Part shown: positions 1 through 7,266 of the stretch, in pieces
How positions within the stretch are numbered: position 1 is the first letter of the stretch
Layout: each line of letters starts with the position of its first letter
DNA from: Rhodococcus opacus B4
GTDB taxonomy: Bacteria; Actinomycetota; Actinomycetes; Mycobacteriales; Mycobacteriaceae
Direction: 5' to 3'
Assembly: GCF_000010805.1 (NCBI RefSeq)
Contig: NC_012522.1
Coordinates: forward strand, 806,001 to 870,000
Length of the DNA: 64,000 bases
The notes under the pieces: model-generated
Told to the model about the DNA's origin: nothing
What the model saw: the letters and a program-made list of their open reading frames with translations, nothing else
Databases searched by the model: none
Position numbers and translations under genes: made by a program

Positions 1-285
1 ATTTCCATCGGACAGTTGATGTCGCGCCCCCTCGACGACCCGGCTGTCCTGGCGGCGCTGCGCACCACGCTCGGCGTTCCCGTCCGGGGCTACGACCGGC
101 CGCTGTTCATCGGGCAGGGACTGTTCGACGACGTCGTCCCCATCGCCCTCACGTGGAAGCTCACCGCCGACCTCACTGCGAACGGTCAGAGTTTCGTGTT
201 CCGGACGTATCCGACCGGCCACCTCACGACCATGCCCGCATCCCTGCCCGACACCAGCGCGTTCGTCCGGAGCCTGTTCGGCTAG
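1..285 (+). CDS. C-terminal fragment of a lipase / alpha-beta hydrolase (5' end outside window)
   Basis: The reading frame is open from base 1 to the TAG at 283-285, so only about 94 C-terminal residues are visible. The fragment has the layout of the end of an alpha/beta-hydrolase of the secretory-lipase family. A strand ending in FIGQGLFDDVVP would carry the acid residue of the triad (Asp in the FDD stretch). About 45 residues later, TGHLTTMP would carry the catalytic histidine. The nucleophile serine and any signal peptide lie upstream of the window, so substrate and location cannot be judged. The gene ends 5 bp before the operator-like sequence of the next gene. Confidence 0.6.
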   Translation: MSIGQLMSRPLDDPAVLAALRTTLGVPVRGYDRPLFIGQGLFDDVVPIALTWKLTADLTANGQSFVFRTYPTGHLTTMPASLPDTSAFVRSLFG

Positions 286-290
286 CGCAC

Positions 291-332
291 TGGTAAGACC
301 ACTTGACCTCTTACCTGTAGCCGTTCTACTGT
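291..332 (+). promoter_or_regulatory. Promoter with FadR-type operator upstream of the GntR gene
   Basis: TGGTAAGACCA at 291-301 fits the FadR-subfamily half-site pattern TNGTNNNACNA. It is followed by a -35-like TTGACC (303-308) and, after 18 bp, a -10-like TACTGT (327-332). The ATG at 339 lies 6 nt after the -10, so the transcript may be leaderless. An operator abutting the -35 suggests autoregulation. The motif match is seen; the regulatory role is inferred. Confidence 0.5.
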
Positions 333-338
333 CGGATC

Positions 339-1076
339 ATGATGTTCGAACCGATCGCGCGGAAGTCCGCCTCCACCGAAGTCTTCGACCAGATCACCGC
401 GCGCGTGCTCGGCGGCGACCTCGCCGCCGGCGAGGCCCTGCCCAGCGAGCGGCGCCTGGCCGAGGCATTCGGGGTGTCCCGCCCCGCGGTCCGGGAAGCG
501 ATCCAGAAACTCGCCCAGGCCGGACTCGTCGAGGTCCGGCAAGGCGACGCCACCTCGGTCCGCGATTTCCGGCAGCACGGCGGTCCCGAACTGCTGTCGC
601 AGCTGCTGATCCGTGGCGGCGTACCCGACTGGGCGGTGGTCCGCAGCGTCCTCGAGGCGCGGCGGATGATCGGCGTGCAAGTTGCCCGGCTCGCCGCGGA
701 CCGGGCGACCGAGAAGTCGGGCACCGCTCTGCGCGAGGCCGCGGATCACCTTGCCTCCGAGACCGATCCGGTGGCGCAGCAGGTCGGCGCGCTCGCCTTC
801 TGGGAGCGGGTCGTCGACACGGCCGATTCCATCGCGTTCCGGCTCATCTTCAACAGCCTCCGCAACGCCTACGAACCGACCATGACGGCGATGGCCGCCG
901 TCATGGTCGCGGAGGTCGGCCGCGCCGACCTGTACCACCAGCTTGCGGAGGCCATCTCCGCACACGACGAAGACCTCGCGGCTCAGACCGCGGCCACCCT
1001 GCTCGACCTCGGGACGGCGGCCGTGACCGCCGTGATCGACACACTGCAACACCACGATTCGGAGAAGGACACATGA
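339..1076 (+). CDS. GntR-family transcriptional regulator, FadR subfamily
   Basis: This is a 245-residue DNA-binding regulator. Residues ~14-70 form a GntR winged helix-turn-helix (ALPSERRLAEAFGVSRPAVR is the recognition region). Residues ~85-235 form an all-helical FCD/FadR-type effector domain, which usually binds an acyl-CoA or small carboxylate. Tandem ATGs at 339 and 342 are both possible starts. Its TGA overlaps the ATG of the downstream hydroxylase gene by 4 bp (1073-1076), so the two are very probably co-transcribed and the hydroxylase is a likely target. A matching operator sits at 291-301. The ligand is unknown. Confidence 0.88.
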   Translation: MMFEPIARKSASTEVFDQITARVLGGDLAAGEALPSERRLAEAFGVSRPAVREAIQKLAQAGLVEVRQGDATSVRDFRQHGGPELLSQLLIRGGVPDWAVVRSVLEARRMIGVQVARLAADRATEKSGTALREAADHLASETDPVAQQVGALAFWERVVDTADSIAFRLIFNSLRNAYEPTMTAMAAVMVAEVGRADLYHQLAEAISAHDEDLAAQTAATLLDLGTAAVTAVIDTLQHHDSEKDT

Positions 1077-1744
1077 CCACGACACCTCCCGCAGATCGCC
1101 GCCGGCGCAGGTCGACCACCCTCCGCGACGCCGCAGACCAGTTCCGCCGCCACCCCTCCCCGTGGATGATCGGCGGCATGCTGGCCGCCGCCGCGGTCGC
1201 CCGCCTCGCCGTCGGCGACTGGCAGATCACCGATGCCGTCGTCCCGCTGGTGATGCTGGTAGTGTTCCCGTTCGCCGAATGGGTCATCCACGTCTGCATC
1301 CTTCACTGGAAGCCCCGGAAGGTCCTGGGTCTGACCGTCGATTCGCTTCTCGCCCGCAAGCATCGCGAGCACCACGTCGATCCCCGCGACGTGCCGCTCG
1401 TCTTCATTCCGTGGCAGACCCTGATGTGGCTGATCCCGGTTCTCGTGGCGCTCGCGCTGTTCGCGTTCCCCCGCACAGGACTCGGGCTGACCTTTCTCGT
1501 GGTGCTGAGCGTTCTGGGCGTCCTCTACGAATGGACGCACTACCTCATCCACAGCGACTACAAGCCGAACTCCCGCCTGTACCGCGCGATCTGGCGCAAC
1601 CACCGTCATCATCACTACAAGAACGAGCACTACTGGTTCACCGTCACCACCTCGGGAACCGCCGACCGGATCCTCGGCACCGATCCGAACCCCGAGTCGG
1701 TCGAGAAGTCGCCCACCGCCCGCAACCTGCACGCCGTGCGCTGA
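1073..1744 (+). CDS. Fatty acid hydroxylase / sterol desaturase superfamily membrane di-iron protein
   Basis: The 223-residue integral membrane protein has the histidine clusters of the di-iron fatty-acid-hydroxylase superfamily: H73 and H78, the HREHH cluster at 97-101, H156 and H160 (HYLIH), and the HRHHH cluster at 177-181 plus H186. Hydrophobic segments lie around residues 33-48, 55-75, 113-133 and 138-155. The family hydroxylates or desaturates lipids with O2 at the cytosolic membrane face. The substrate cannot be read from the sequence; sterol, carotenoid and fatty acid are all possible. It is translationally coupled to the preceding FadR-type regulator. A palindromic repeat begins 5 bp after its stop. 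Confidence 0.8.
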   Translation: MTTTPPADRRRRRSTTLRDAADQFRRHPSPWMIGGMLAAAAVARLAVGDWQITDAVVPLVMLVVFPFAEWVIHVCILHWKPRKVLGLTVDSLLARKHREHHVDPRDVPLVFIPWQTLMWLIPVLVALALFAFPRTGLGLTFLVVLSVLGVLYEWTHYLIHSDYKPNSRLYRAIWRNHRHHHYKNEHYWFTVTTSGTADRILGTDPNPESVEKSPTARNLHAVR

Positions 1745-1748
1745 CGCA

Positions 1749-1794
1749 CCCGTGAGTACTTGTTAACCGCCCGTGGTTAACAAGGACTCACGGG
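1749..1794. repeat. Palindromic repeat copy 1 (22-bp arms, 2-nt loop), candidate bidirectional terminator
   Basis: The arms are 1749-1770 and 1773-1794. They pair with two imperfections: a G-U type pair at 1774 and a mismatch at 1784. It lies between the converging hydroxylase and sdhB genes, and its right arm contains the sdhB stop codon (TCA at 1788-1790, TGA on the minus strand). The same element, with a perfect stem, recurs at 14468-14513. There is no long T-tract. Confidence 0.75.
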
Positions 1795-2540
1795 CGGCGA
1801 CGCCGCAGCTTGTTGCCCAGCCACACGATCGGGTCGTACCGCCGGTCGACCACCCTCTCCTTCATCGGGATGATGGCGTTGTCGGTGATCTTGATCCCTT
1901 CGGGGCACACCTCGGTGCAGCACTTGGTGATGTTGCAGAGGCCGAGGCCGAACTCTTCCTGCGCCGCGTCACGACGATCCGCCGTGTCGAGTGGATGCAT
2001 CTCCAGTTCGGCGACGCGGATGAAGAAGCGGGGACCGGAAAATGCCGGCTTGTTGTCGTCGTGATCCCGGATGACGTGACAGGTGTTCTGGCAGAGGAAG
2101 CACTCGATGCACTTGCGGAACTCCTGCGACCGTTCGACGTCGATCTGCTGCATCCGGTACTCGCCCGGACCGAGCCCCGGCGGCGGGGTGAACGACGGGA
2201 TCTCCCTGGCCTTCTCGTAGTTGAACGACACATCGGTGACGAGGTCCCGGATGACGGGGAACGCCCGCAGTGGCGTCACCGTGACCACCTCGTCCTCGGT
2301 GAACGTCGACATCCGGGTCATGCACATCAGCCGCGGCTGACCGTTGATCTCCGCGGAGCACGACCCGCACTTGCCCGCCTTGCAGTTCCATCGCACCGCG
2401 AGGTCCGGGGTCTGCGTGGCCTGCAACCGGTGAATGATGTCGAGCACCACCTCACCTTCGTTGACGGGGATGGTGTAGTCCTCGAGGGCGCCGCCGTCGG
2501 CGTCGCCGCGCCATACCCGGAACTGCGCGTCGTAACCCAT
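1788..2540 (-). CDS. sdhB: Succinate dehydrogenase/fumarate reductase iron-sulfur subunit (Sdh1 type)
   Basis: The 250-residue subunit passes electrons from the flavoprotein to the membrane quinone site. The N-terminal ferredoxin domain has the [2Fe-2S] ligands CKAGKCGSCS followed by a cysteine in RLMC. The C-terminal domain has two further clusters: CIECFLCQNTC, and CNITKCC ending in EVCPEGI. The start is the ATG at 2540, 1 bp after the sdhA stop; a 10-residue upstream extension would run into sdhA. It closely resembles mycobacterial Rv0247c. The stop codon lies inside the palindromic repeat at 1749-1794. Confidence 0.93.
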   Translation of the reverse strand: MGYDAQFRVWRGDADGGALEDYTIPVNEGEVVLDIIHRLQATQTPDLAVRWNCKAGKCGSCSAEINGQPRLMCMTRMSTFTEDEVVTVTPLRAFPVIRDLVTDVSFNYEKAREIPSFTPPPGLGPGEYRMQQIDVERSQEFRKCIECFLCQNTCHVIRDHDDNKPAFSGPRFFIRVAELEMHPLDTADRRDAAQEEFGLGLCNITKCCTEVCPEGIKITDNAIIPMKERVVDRRYDPIVWLGNKLRRRRP

Positions 2541-2541
2541 C

Positions 2542-4476
2542 TCAGGCCTTCCTTCCCGGATGTTCCGCAAGTTCGGCGTCGGTGTAGTACTTGGCCAGTT
2601 CGTCGATGTCGAACAGCTCCAGCAGTTCCGGTCGCATCGGGAGCTGGGGCTCGCGGGTGACCGTGACGTCCGGGACCACGGAATCGGGGTGCGCGGACAT
2701 GTCGCCGACCACGCTGCACACCAGCAGGGTGTTGCGCCAGTCCGCCTCCATGTTCGGGTGGTCGTCGCGGGTGTGCCCGCCGCGACTTTCCGTGCGCAGC
2801 AGGGCCGCCTGCGCGACGCATTCGCTGACCAGCACCATGTTCCGCAGGTCCACGGCGAGGTGCCAGCCGGGATTGAACTGTCGGTGCCCCTCCACCTCGA
2901 CGCCCCCGATCCGGCCCTTGATCTCGGTGAGTTTCTCCAGGGCGCGCGCGATCTCGTCTTCCTTCCGGATGATGCCGACGAGGTCGTTCATGGTCTGCTG
3001 CAGTTCGGTGTGGAGGGTGTACGGGTTCTCGGTGGTGCCGCCCTCCTCGACCGACGGATCGAACGGCGACAACAACATCCGTGCCGCCGCGTCCACGGCG
3101 GCCGCCGAGACGGCGGGCCGCTCCTGCAGCGACTTCACGTATTCCGCGGCCCCGAGCCCCGCGCGACGCCCGAACACGAGGAGGTCGGACAGCGAGTTGC
3201 CGCCGAGCCGGTTGGAACCGTGCATTCCGCCCGAGCACTCCCCCGCGGCGAACAACCCGGCGACGCTGGACGATCCGCTGTCGGGGTCGACCTCGATGCC
3301 GCCCATCACGTAGTGACAGGTCGGTCCGACCTCCATCTGCTCCTTGGTGATGTCGACGTCCGCGAGTTCCTTGAACTGGTGGTACATCGACGGCAGGCGC
3401 CGCACGATCTCGTCGGCGGGCATCCGCGAGGCGATGTCGAGGTACACGCCGCCGTGCGGGGTCTGCCTGCCTGCCTTGACCTCGGAGTTGATGGCGCGGG
3501 CCACCTCGTCGCGGGGCAGCAGGTCCGGGGTGCGGCGGTTGTTGTCGGAGTCCTCGTACCAGCCGTCGGCCTCCTCCTCGGTCTCCGCGTACTGGCCTTT
3601 GAAGACCGGCGGGATGTACGAGAACATGAACCGCTCGCCCTCGGAGTTCTTCAGTACCCCGCCGTCGCCGCGGACACCCTCGGTCACGAGGATCCCCTTG
3701 ACGCTGGGCGGCCACACCATGCCGGTGGGGTGGAACTGCACGAATTCCATGTTGATGAGGTTGGCGCCCGCGCGGAGGGCGAGGGCGTGACCGTCGCCGG
3801 TGTACTCCCACGAGTTCGACGTCACCTTGAACGACTTGCCGATTCCGCCCGTGGCCATCACCACGGCGGGCGCCTCGAACAGGACGAAACGTCCACTCTC
3901 GCGCCAGTATCCGAAGGCGCCCGAGATCCGGTCGCCGTCCTTGGTGAGCTCGGAGATGGTGCACTCGGCGAAGATCTTGATGCGGGCCTCGTAGTCGCCG
4001 GTGGCGGCGAAGTCTTCCTGCTGCAGCGACACGATCTTCTGCTGCATGGTGCGGATCAGTTCGAGGCCGGTGCGGTCACCGACGTGCGCGAGCCGCGGAT
4101 ACGTGTGACCGCCGAAGTTGCGCTGGCTGATCCGGCCGTCGGGGGTCCGGTCGAACAGGGCGCCGTACGTTTCGAGTTCCCACACCCGGTCGGGGGCCTC
4201 GCGGGCGTGCAGTTCGGCCATCCGCCAGTTGTTGAGGAATTTGCCGCCGCGCATCGTGTCCTGAAAATGGGTCTGCCACGTGTCCTTGTCGTTGGCGTTT
4301 CCCATCGCGGCGGCGCACCCGCCCTCGGCCATGACGGTGTGCGCCTTGCCGAACAGCGACTTGCAGACGACTGCGACGGACAGGCCCTGCTCGCGGGCCT
4401 CGATGACGGCTCGCAGTCCGGCGCCCCCGGCACCGATGACCACGACGTCGTACTGGTGCCGTTCGACTTCCGTCAT
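2542..4476 (-). CDS. sdhA: Succinate dehydrogenase/fumarate reductase flavoprotein subunit (Sdh1 type)
   Basis: This 644-residue catalytic subunit oxidises succinate to fumarate using FAD. The Rossmann motif GAGGAG is at ~15-20. The flavin-attachment histidine is expected at H46 in KAHTVMAEGG. The substrate region contains HPTGM, and the capping/FAD region contains GSNRLGGNSL. Length and motifs match Rv0248c of M. tuberculosis, the Sdh1 flavoprotein, rather than the shorter Sdh2 form. It lies between the membrane anchor (21 bp gap) and sdhB (1 bp gap). Confidence 0.95.
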   Translation of the reverse strand: MTEVERHQYDVVVIGAGGAGLRAVIEAREQGLSVAVVCKSLFGKAHTVMAEGGCAAAMGNANDKDTWQTHFQDTMRGGKFLNNWRMAELHAREAPDRVWELETYGALFDRTPDGRISQRNFGGHTYPRLAHVGDRTGLELIRTMQQKIVSLQQEDFAATGDYEARIKIFAECTISELTKDGDRISGAFGYWRESGRFVLFEAPAVVMATGGIGKSFKVTSNSWEYTGDGHALALRAGANLINMEFVQFHPTGMVWPPSVKGILVTEGVRGDGGVLKNSEGERFMFSYIPPVFKGQYAETEEEADGWYEDSDNNRRTPDLLPRDEVARAINSEVKAGRQTPHGGVYLDIASRMPADEIVRRLPSMYHQFKELADVDITKEQMEVGPTCHYVMGGIEVDPDSGSSSVAGLFAAGECSGGMHGSNRLGGNSLSDLLVFGRRAGLGAAEYVKSLQERPAVSAAAVDAAARMLLSPFDPSVEEGGTTENPYTLHTELQQTMNDLVGIIRKEDEIARALEKLTEIKGRIGGVEVEGHRQFNPGWHLAVDLRNMVLVSECVAQAALLRTESRGGHTRDDHPNMEADWRNTLLVCSVVGDMSAHPDSVVPDVTVTREPQLPMRPELLELFDIDELAKYYTDAELAEHPGRKA

Positions 4477-4497
4477 TCCACTCCCTCTTCGGTGAAG

Positions 4498-5322
4498 TCA
4501 GTTGATCAGGCGCAGGTCGGAGATGGTGCCGCTGGCCACGAGCATCACGTAGAAGTCGGTGACGATCAGCGTGGCGAGGGTGGTCCAGGCGAGCTGCATG
4601 TGCCGCGTGTTCAGCTTGCTGACCCCGGTCCAGAGCCGGTATCGGATCGGGTGCCTGGAGAAGTGGGTGAGCCTTCCGCCCGTGACGTGCCTGCAGGAGT
4701 GACACGAGACGGTGTACGCCCAGAGCAGGATCACGTTCCCGACCATGACGAGGGTGCCGAGCCCGATTCCGAATCCGCCGTCGGCGCCGTGGAACGCGCG
4801 GATCGCGTCGTACGTGTTGATCAGCGAGACGACGAGTGCGACGTAGAAGAAATAGCGGTGCGCGTTCTGGACGATCAGCGGCAGCCGCGTCTCCCCCGTG
4901 TACGTACCGTGCGGTTCCGCGACCGCGCACGCCGGCGGCGAGAACCACACCGACCGGTAGTAGGCCTTGCGGTAGTAGTAGCACGTGAGGCGGAAGCCGA
5001 GCAGGAACGGCAGCACCAGGAACCCGAGAGGGATGATCATCGGCAACTCGCCGATGGGTGTCCCGAAGTCACTCGAACCGGGCACGCACGAATCGCTCAG
5101 GCACGGAGAGTAGAACGGGGTCAGGTAGTGGTACTCCTCGACGAAGTACGCGGTGCGGACCCACGACCGGACCGATGCGTACACCACGAACACGGACAGG
5201 CCGAGCACCGTCAGCAGCGGCGCCAGCCACCACCGGTCGGTGCGGAGCGTGCGTTCCGCGATCCGGGCACGCGTCGGCGCCCCCACACCGGCACTTTCGG
5301 GATTCTTCGGCGGCGCGCTCAT
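4498..5322 (-). CDS. sdhC: Sdh1 membrane anchor subunit with Cys/His-rich motif
   Basis: The 274-residue integral membrane protein has about five hydrophobic helices (roughly 33-52, 93-112, 152-170, 186-206 and 242-264), as in Rv0249c. A single five-helix anchor replaces the usual SdhC plus SdhD pair. At the end of helix 4 is C207-H-S-C210-R-H212, with C132 and H138 between helices 2 and 3. The M. smegmatis Sdh1 structure was reported to hold a membrane-embedded Rieske-type [2Fe-2S] cluster instead of haem, and these residues are candidate ligands. Its ATG overlaps the stop of the upstream small gene (5319-5322). Confidence 0.88.
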   Translation of the reverse strand: MSAPPKNPESAGVGAPTRARIAERTLRTDRWWLAPLLTVLGLSVFVVYASVRSWVRTAYFVEEYHYLTPFYSPCLSDSCVPGSSDFGTPIGELPMIIPLGFLVLPFLLGFRLTCYYYRKAYYRSVWFSPPACAVAEPHGTYTGETRLPLIVQNAHRYFFYVALVVSLINTYDAIRAFHGADGGFGIGLGTLVMVGNVILLWAYTVSCHSCRHVTGGRLTHFSRHPIRYRLWTGVSKLNTRHMQLAWTTLATLIVTDFYVMLVASGTISDLRLIN

Positions 5323-5603
5323 CCGCGCTCGTAGTGGAGCCCGCCCAGCCCCTCGTCATCGATACCGAGCCACATCGACGCGTCGTACGGGGTGTCCGAC
5401 ACCTTGATTCGCTCCACCGGTTCGCGGTGGACGACGTTCGGTGGCGAGGCGTCGAGGTCGCGCGCGTCGATCTCGAGGCGCTCCAGATCGTTGCTCAGTC
5501 GCCGCACGGATGCGGCGTCGCCGTACATCGTTCGCAACGAACCGACAGCGCGCCGAAGGCGGTCGATGGTGCGGTTCAATTCGAGCATTTCGGAGGTCGA
5601 CAT
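5319..5603 (-). CDS. Small conserved actinobacterial protein, first gene of the Sdh1 operon (Rv0250c-like)
   Basis: This is a 94-residue soluble, charged protein with no signal peptide or membrane segment. Residues ~5-50 look helical and amphipathic, possibly a coiled coil. The C-terminal part contains YDASMWLGIDDEG. The ATG at 5603 is preceded by a strong purine-rich ribosome binding site, and the stop overlaps the anchor gene by 4 bp. Position and size match Rv0250c, which has no established function. Conserved coupling to Sdh1 suggests an assembly, accessory or regulatory role, but that is inference. Confidence 0.8.
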   Translation of the reverse strand: MSTSEMLELNRTIDRLRRAVGSLRTMYGDAASVRRLSNDLERLEIDARDLDASPPNVVHREPVERIKVSDTPYDASMWLGIDDEGLGGLHYERG

Positions 5604-5774
5604 GTGACCCCTCCCAACCCAGCCGGATGTAGCCGTGACCTGAATCACACTACCGACATTCCGGGGACCCGGGGCAGCTTTCGGCCCCCGGGAAAGCCGG
5701 GGCGATGAATTTCGGCGGGCGGCCGAGTCGATACCTGTAGGACAACCGAAACCGAACTCCACCGGGAGGAAATC
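5604..5774. other. Divergent intergenic region between Sdh1 operon and VOC genes
   Basis: No gene was found. It holds the CRP-like site described separately and a GC-rich inverted repeat (CCCGGGG at about 5669 pairing with CCCCGGG about 11 nt later). TACCTG/TAGGAC sequences around 5731-5741 may serve the plus-strand VOC gene. A GGAGGA ribosome binding site lies just before the ATG at 5775. Confidence 0.4.
5634..5649 (-). promoter_or_regulatory. CRP/GlxR-like site in the Sdh1 operon promoter
   Basis: Read on the minus strand the site is TGTGATTCAGGTCACG, 9 of 10 fixed positions of the CRP/GlxR consensus TGTGA-N6-TCACA. It lies 31-46 bp upstream of the first ATG and overlaps a possible -10, TAGTGT (5652-5647). 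This position would favour repression from that promoter. cAMP-dependent control of sdh genes is known in Corynebacterium (GlxR); binding here is untested. Confidence 0.55.
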
Positions 5775-6161
5775 ATGGCCGACGCCACGATCGGAAGCAT
5801 CCTGCTCGCCAGCACACACCCCGAACGATTGCGGGACTGGTACACGGCTGCGTTCTCGCCGAAAGTCGACCGCACCCCCGGCGAACCGGGCTACGACGTC
5901 CTCGATTTCGACGGTTTCTACATCATGCTCGACCGGCGCGACGACGTCGGCGACACGAATCCCGAGCCCGGGCGCGTCCTCCTCAACGTCGAGGTCGCCG
6001 ACGCCCGCGCCGCCGCCGGCCGCCTCGACGAACTCGGTGCCACGTGGCTGTCCCCGCTGGAGGATCGCGACGGCAGCTGGTTCGGCACCGCCGTCGACCC
6101 CGACGGCAATTACGTCCAGATCATCCAGCTCAGCGCGCAGGCGCGGGCCGAGATGTCCTGA
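5775..6161 (+). CDS. VOC (glyoxalase/bleomycin-resistance) family protein
   Basis: The 128-residue single VOC domain has the typical paired beta-alpha-beta-beta-beta layout. The N-terminal half is [20 protein letters not shown] and the C-terminal half ends in [22 protein letters not shown] ribosome binding site precedes the ATG. The usual metal-ligand positions are not obvious, so it may bind a ligand rather than catalyse. It is followed 26 bp later by a second VOC gene in the same direction, and the two are probably co-transcribed. Substrate unknown. Confidence 0.82.
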   Translation: MADATIGSILLASTHPERLRDWYTAAFSPKVDRTPGEPGYDVLDFDGFYIMLDRRDDVGDTNPEPGRVLLNVEVADARAAAGRLDELGATWLSPLEDRDGSWFGTAVDPDGNYVQIIQLSAQARAEMS

Positions 6162-6187
6162 CCACCGGCAGAGGAAGAGAGACCGAC

Positions 6188-6562
6188 ATGTTGAGCAACG
6201 CGAGAGCATTCAGCGGATTCGCCGTCGACGACATTGCGACGGCCAAGTCCTTCTACAGCGACACCCTGGGGCTCGAGGTCACCGAGGAGGACATGGGCCT
6301 GCTGGGCCTGCATCTCCCCCGGGGTCCCGTGGTGCTGATCTACCCGAAACCCGACCACACGCCGGCGTCGTTCACGATCCTGAACTTCGCGGTCGGCGAC
6401 GTCGAGAAGGCCGTCGACGCGCTCACCGAGCGCGGAATTCGGTTCCTGCAATACGACGGATTCGATCAGGACGACAAGGGAATCATGCGCGGCAACGGTC
6501 CGGACATCGCCTGGTTCACCGACCCGGCAGGCAACGTGCTGTCGGTGCTCGCGGAATCCTGA
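6188..6562 (+). CDS. VOC family protein (second copy)
   Basis: This is a 124-residue VOC domain protein. It begins [20 protein letters not shown], followed by [10 protein letters not shown], and closes with [16 protein letters not shown]. The ATG at 6188 is chosen because a purine-rich stretch lies just upstream and the fold starts immediately; longer in-frame ORFs overlap the first VOC gene. The divergent sequence argues against a recent duplication. Its last 97 bp overlap the 3' end of bioD on the opposite strand, an unusually long convergent overlap. Function unknown; resistance or isomerase activities occur in the family. Confidence 0.8.
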   Translation: MLSNARAFSGFAVDDIATAKSFYSDTLGLEVTEEDMGLLGLHLPRGPVVLIYPKPDHTPASFTILNFAVGDVEKAVDALTERGIRFLQYDGFDQDDKGIMRGNGPDIAWFTDPAGNVLSVLAES

Positions 6563-7266
6563 CCGTCCGGCTCAGCGGCCGTGATCGTCGTCTTCAGCCA
6601 GGTGCCGTCGAACCACGTTGACGCGGCCGCAGCGAACGACGCCGGGGCGAGGCGGCCGCTGCCCGCCGGCACCGAGCCCGTCACCTCGACGCCCGTCACG
6701 GCGGGCAGGTCGTCCAGATTGCACCGCTCGGCAAGCCCGGGCTCTTCCGGCCACGACCCGATCACCGTGCCTGCACAGGCGACCCCGGCCGCCGCCAGTG
6801 CCCGGGTCGTGAGTTGGGTGTGATTGAGGGTGCCGAGTCCCGCCGCCGCGACCACCACGGCCGGTGCGCCGAGAGCGAGCGCGAGATCGAGCAGCGTGAA
6901 ACCCTCGGCACCCATCCGAACCAGCAGCCCGCCCGCGCCCTCCACCAGGACCAGATCGTGCCGGTCGGCGAGGGCTCGGACCGTCTCGACGACGTCTTCG
7001 CACCGCAGCATCGGCAGGCCGCTGCGCCGGGCGGCGGTGTCGGGGGCCAGCGGTTCGGGATAGCGGGCGAGTTCCACCACCGCGGTGACACCGGACAGCC
7101 GGGTCACCTCCGCCAGATCGCCCGGCTCTCCCGGCCCGACCCCGGTCTGCGCGGGCTTGCACACCGCGACGGACAGTCCGGCCTCGCGCGCGGCCGCCGC
7201 GAGCGCCGCCGTGACCACGGTCTTGCCGACGTCCGTCGACGTTCCGGTGACCATCAGGATGCTCAT
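6466..7266 (-). CDS. bioD: Dethiobiotin synthetase
   Basis: BioD makes dethiobiotin from 7,8-diaminononanoate, CO2 and ATP, the penultimate step of biotin synthesis. The N-terminal P-loop is GTSTDVGKT (~8-16), a second conserved segment is KPAQTG, and VEGAGGLLV holds the substrate-binding acid residue. The ATG overlaps the bioF stop by 4 bp (7263-7266). At 266 residues it is about 35-40 longer than usual. The excess is a polar, low-complexity tail after [10 protein letters not shown], encoded antisense to the VOC gene, so a lost stop codon is likely. The core looks intact. Confidence 0.92.
   Translation of the reverse strand: MSILMVTGTSTDVGKTVVTAALAAAAREAGLSVAVCKPAQTGVGPGEPGDLAEVTRLSGVTAVVELARYPEPLAPDTAARRSGLPMLRCEDVVETVRALADRHDLVLVEGAGGLLVRMGAEGFTLLDLALALGAPAVVVAAAGLGTLNHTQLTTRALAAAGVACAGTVIGSWPEEPGLAERCNLDDLPAVTGVEVTGSVPAGSGRLAPASFAAAASTWFDGTWLKTTITAAEPDGQDSASTDSTLPAGSVNQAMSGPLPRMIPLSS

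Noticed and set aside
2560..5334. 924-codon plus-strand ORF opposite the Sdh1 genes
   Set aside because: It crosses several real genes and has composition typical of antisense GC-rich frames.
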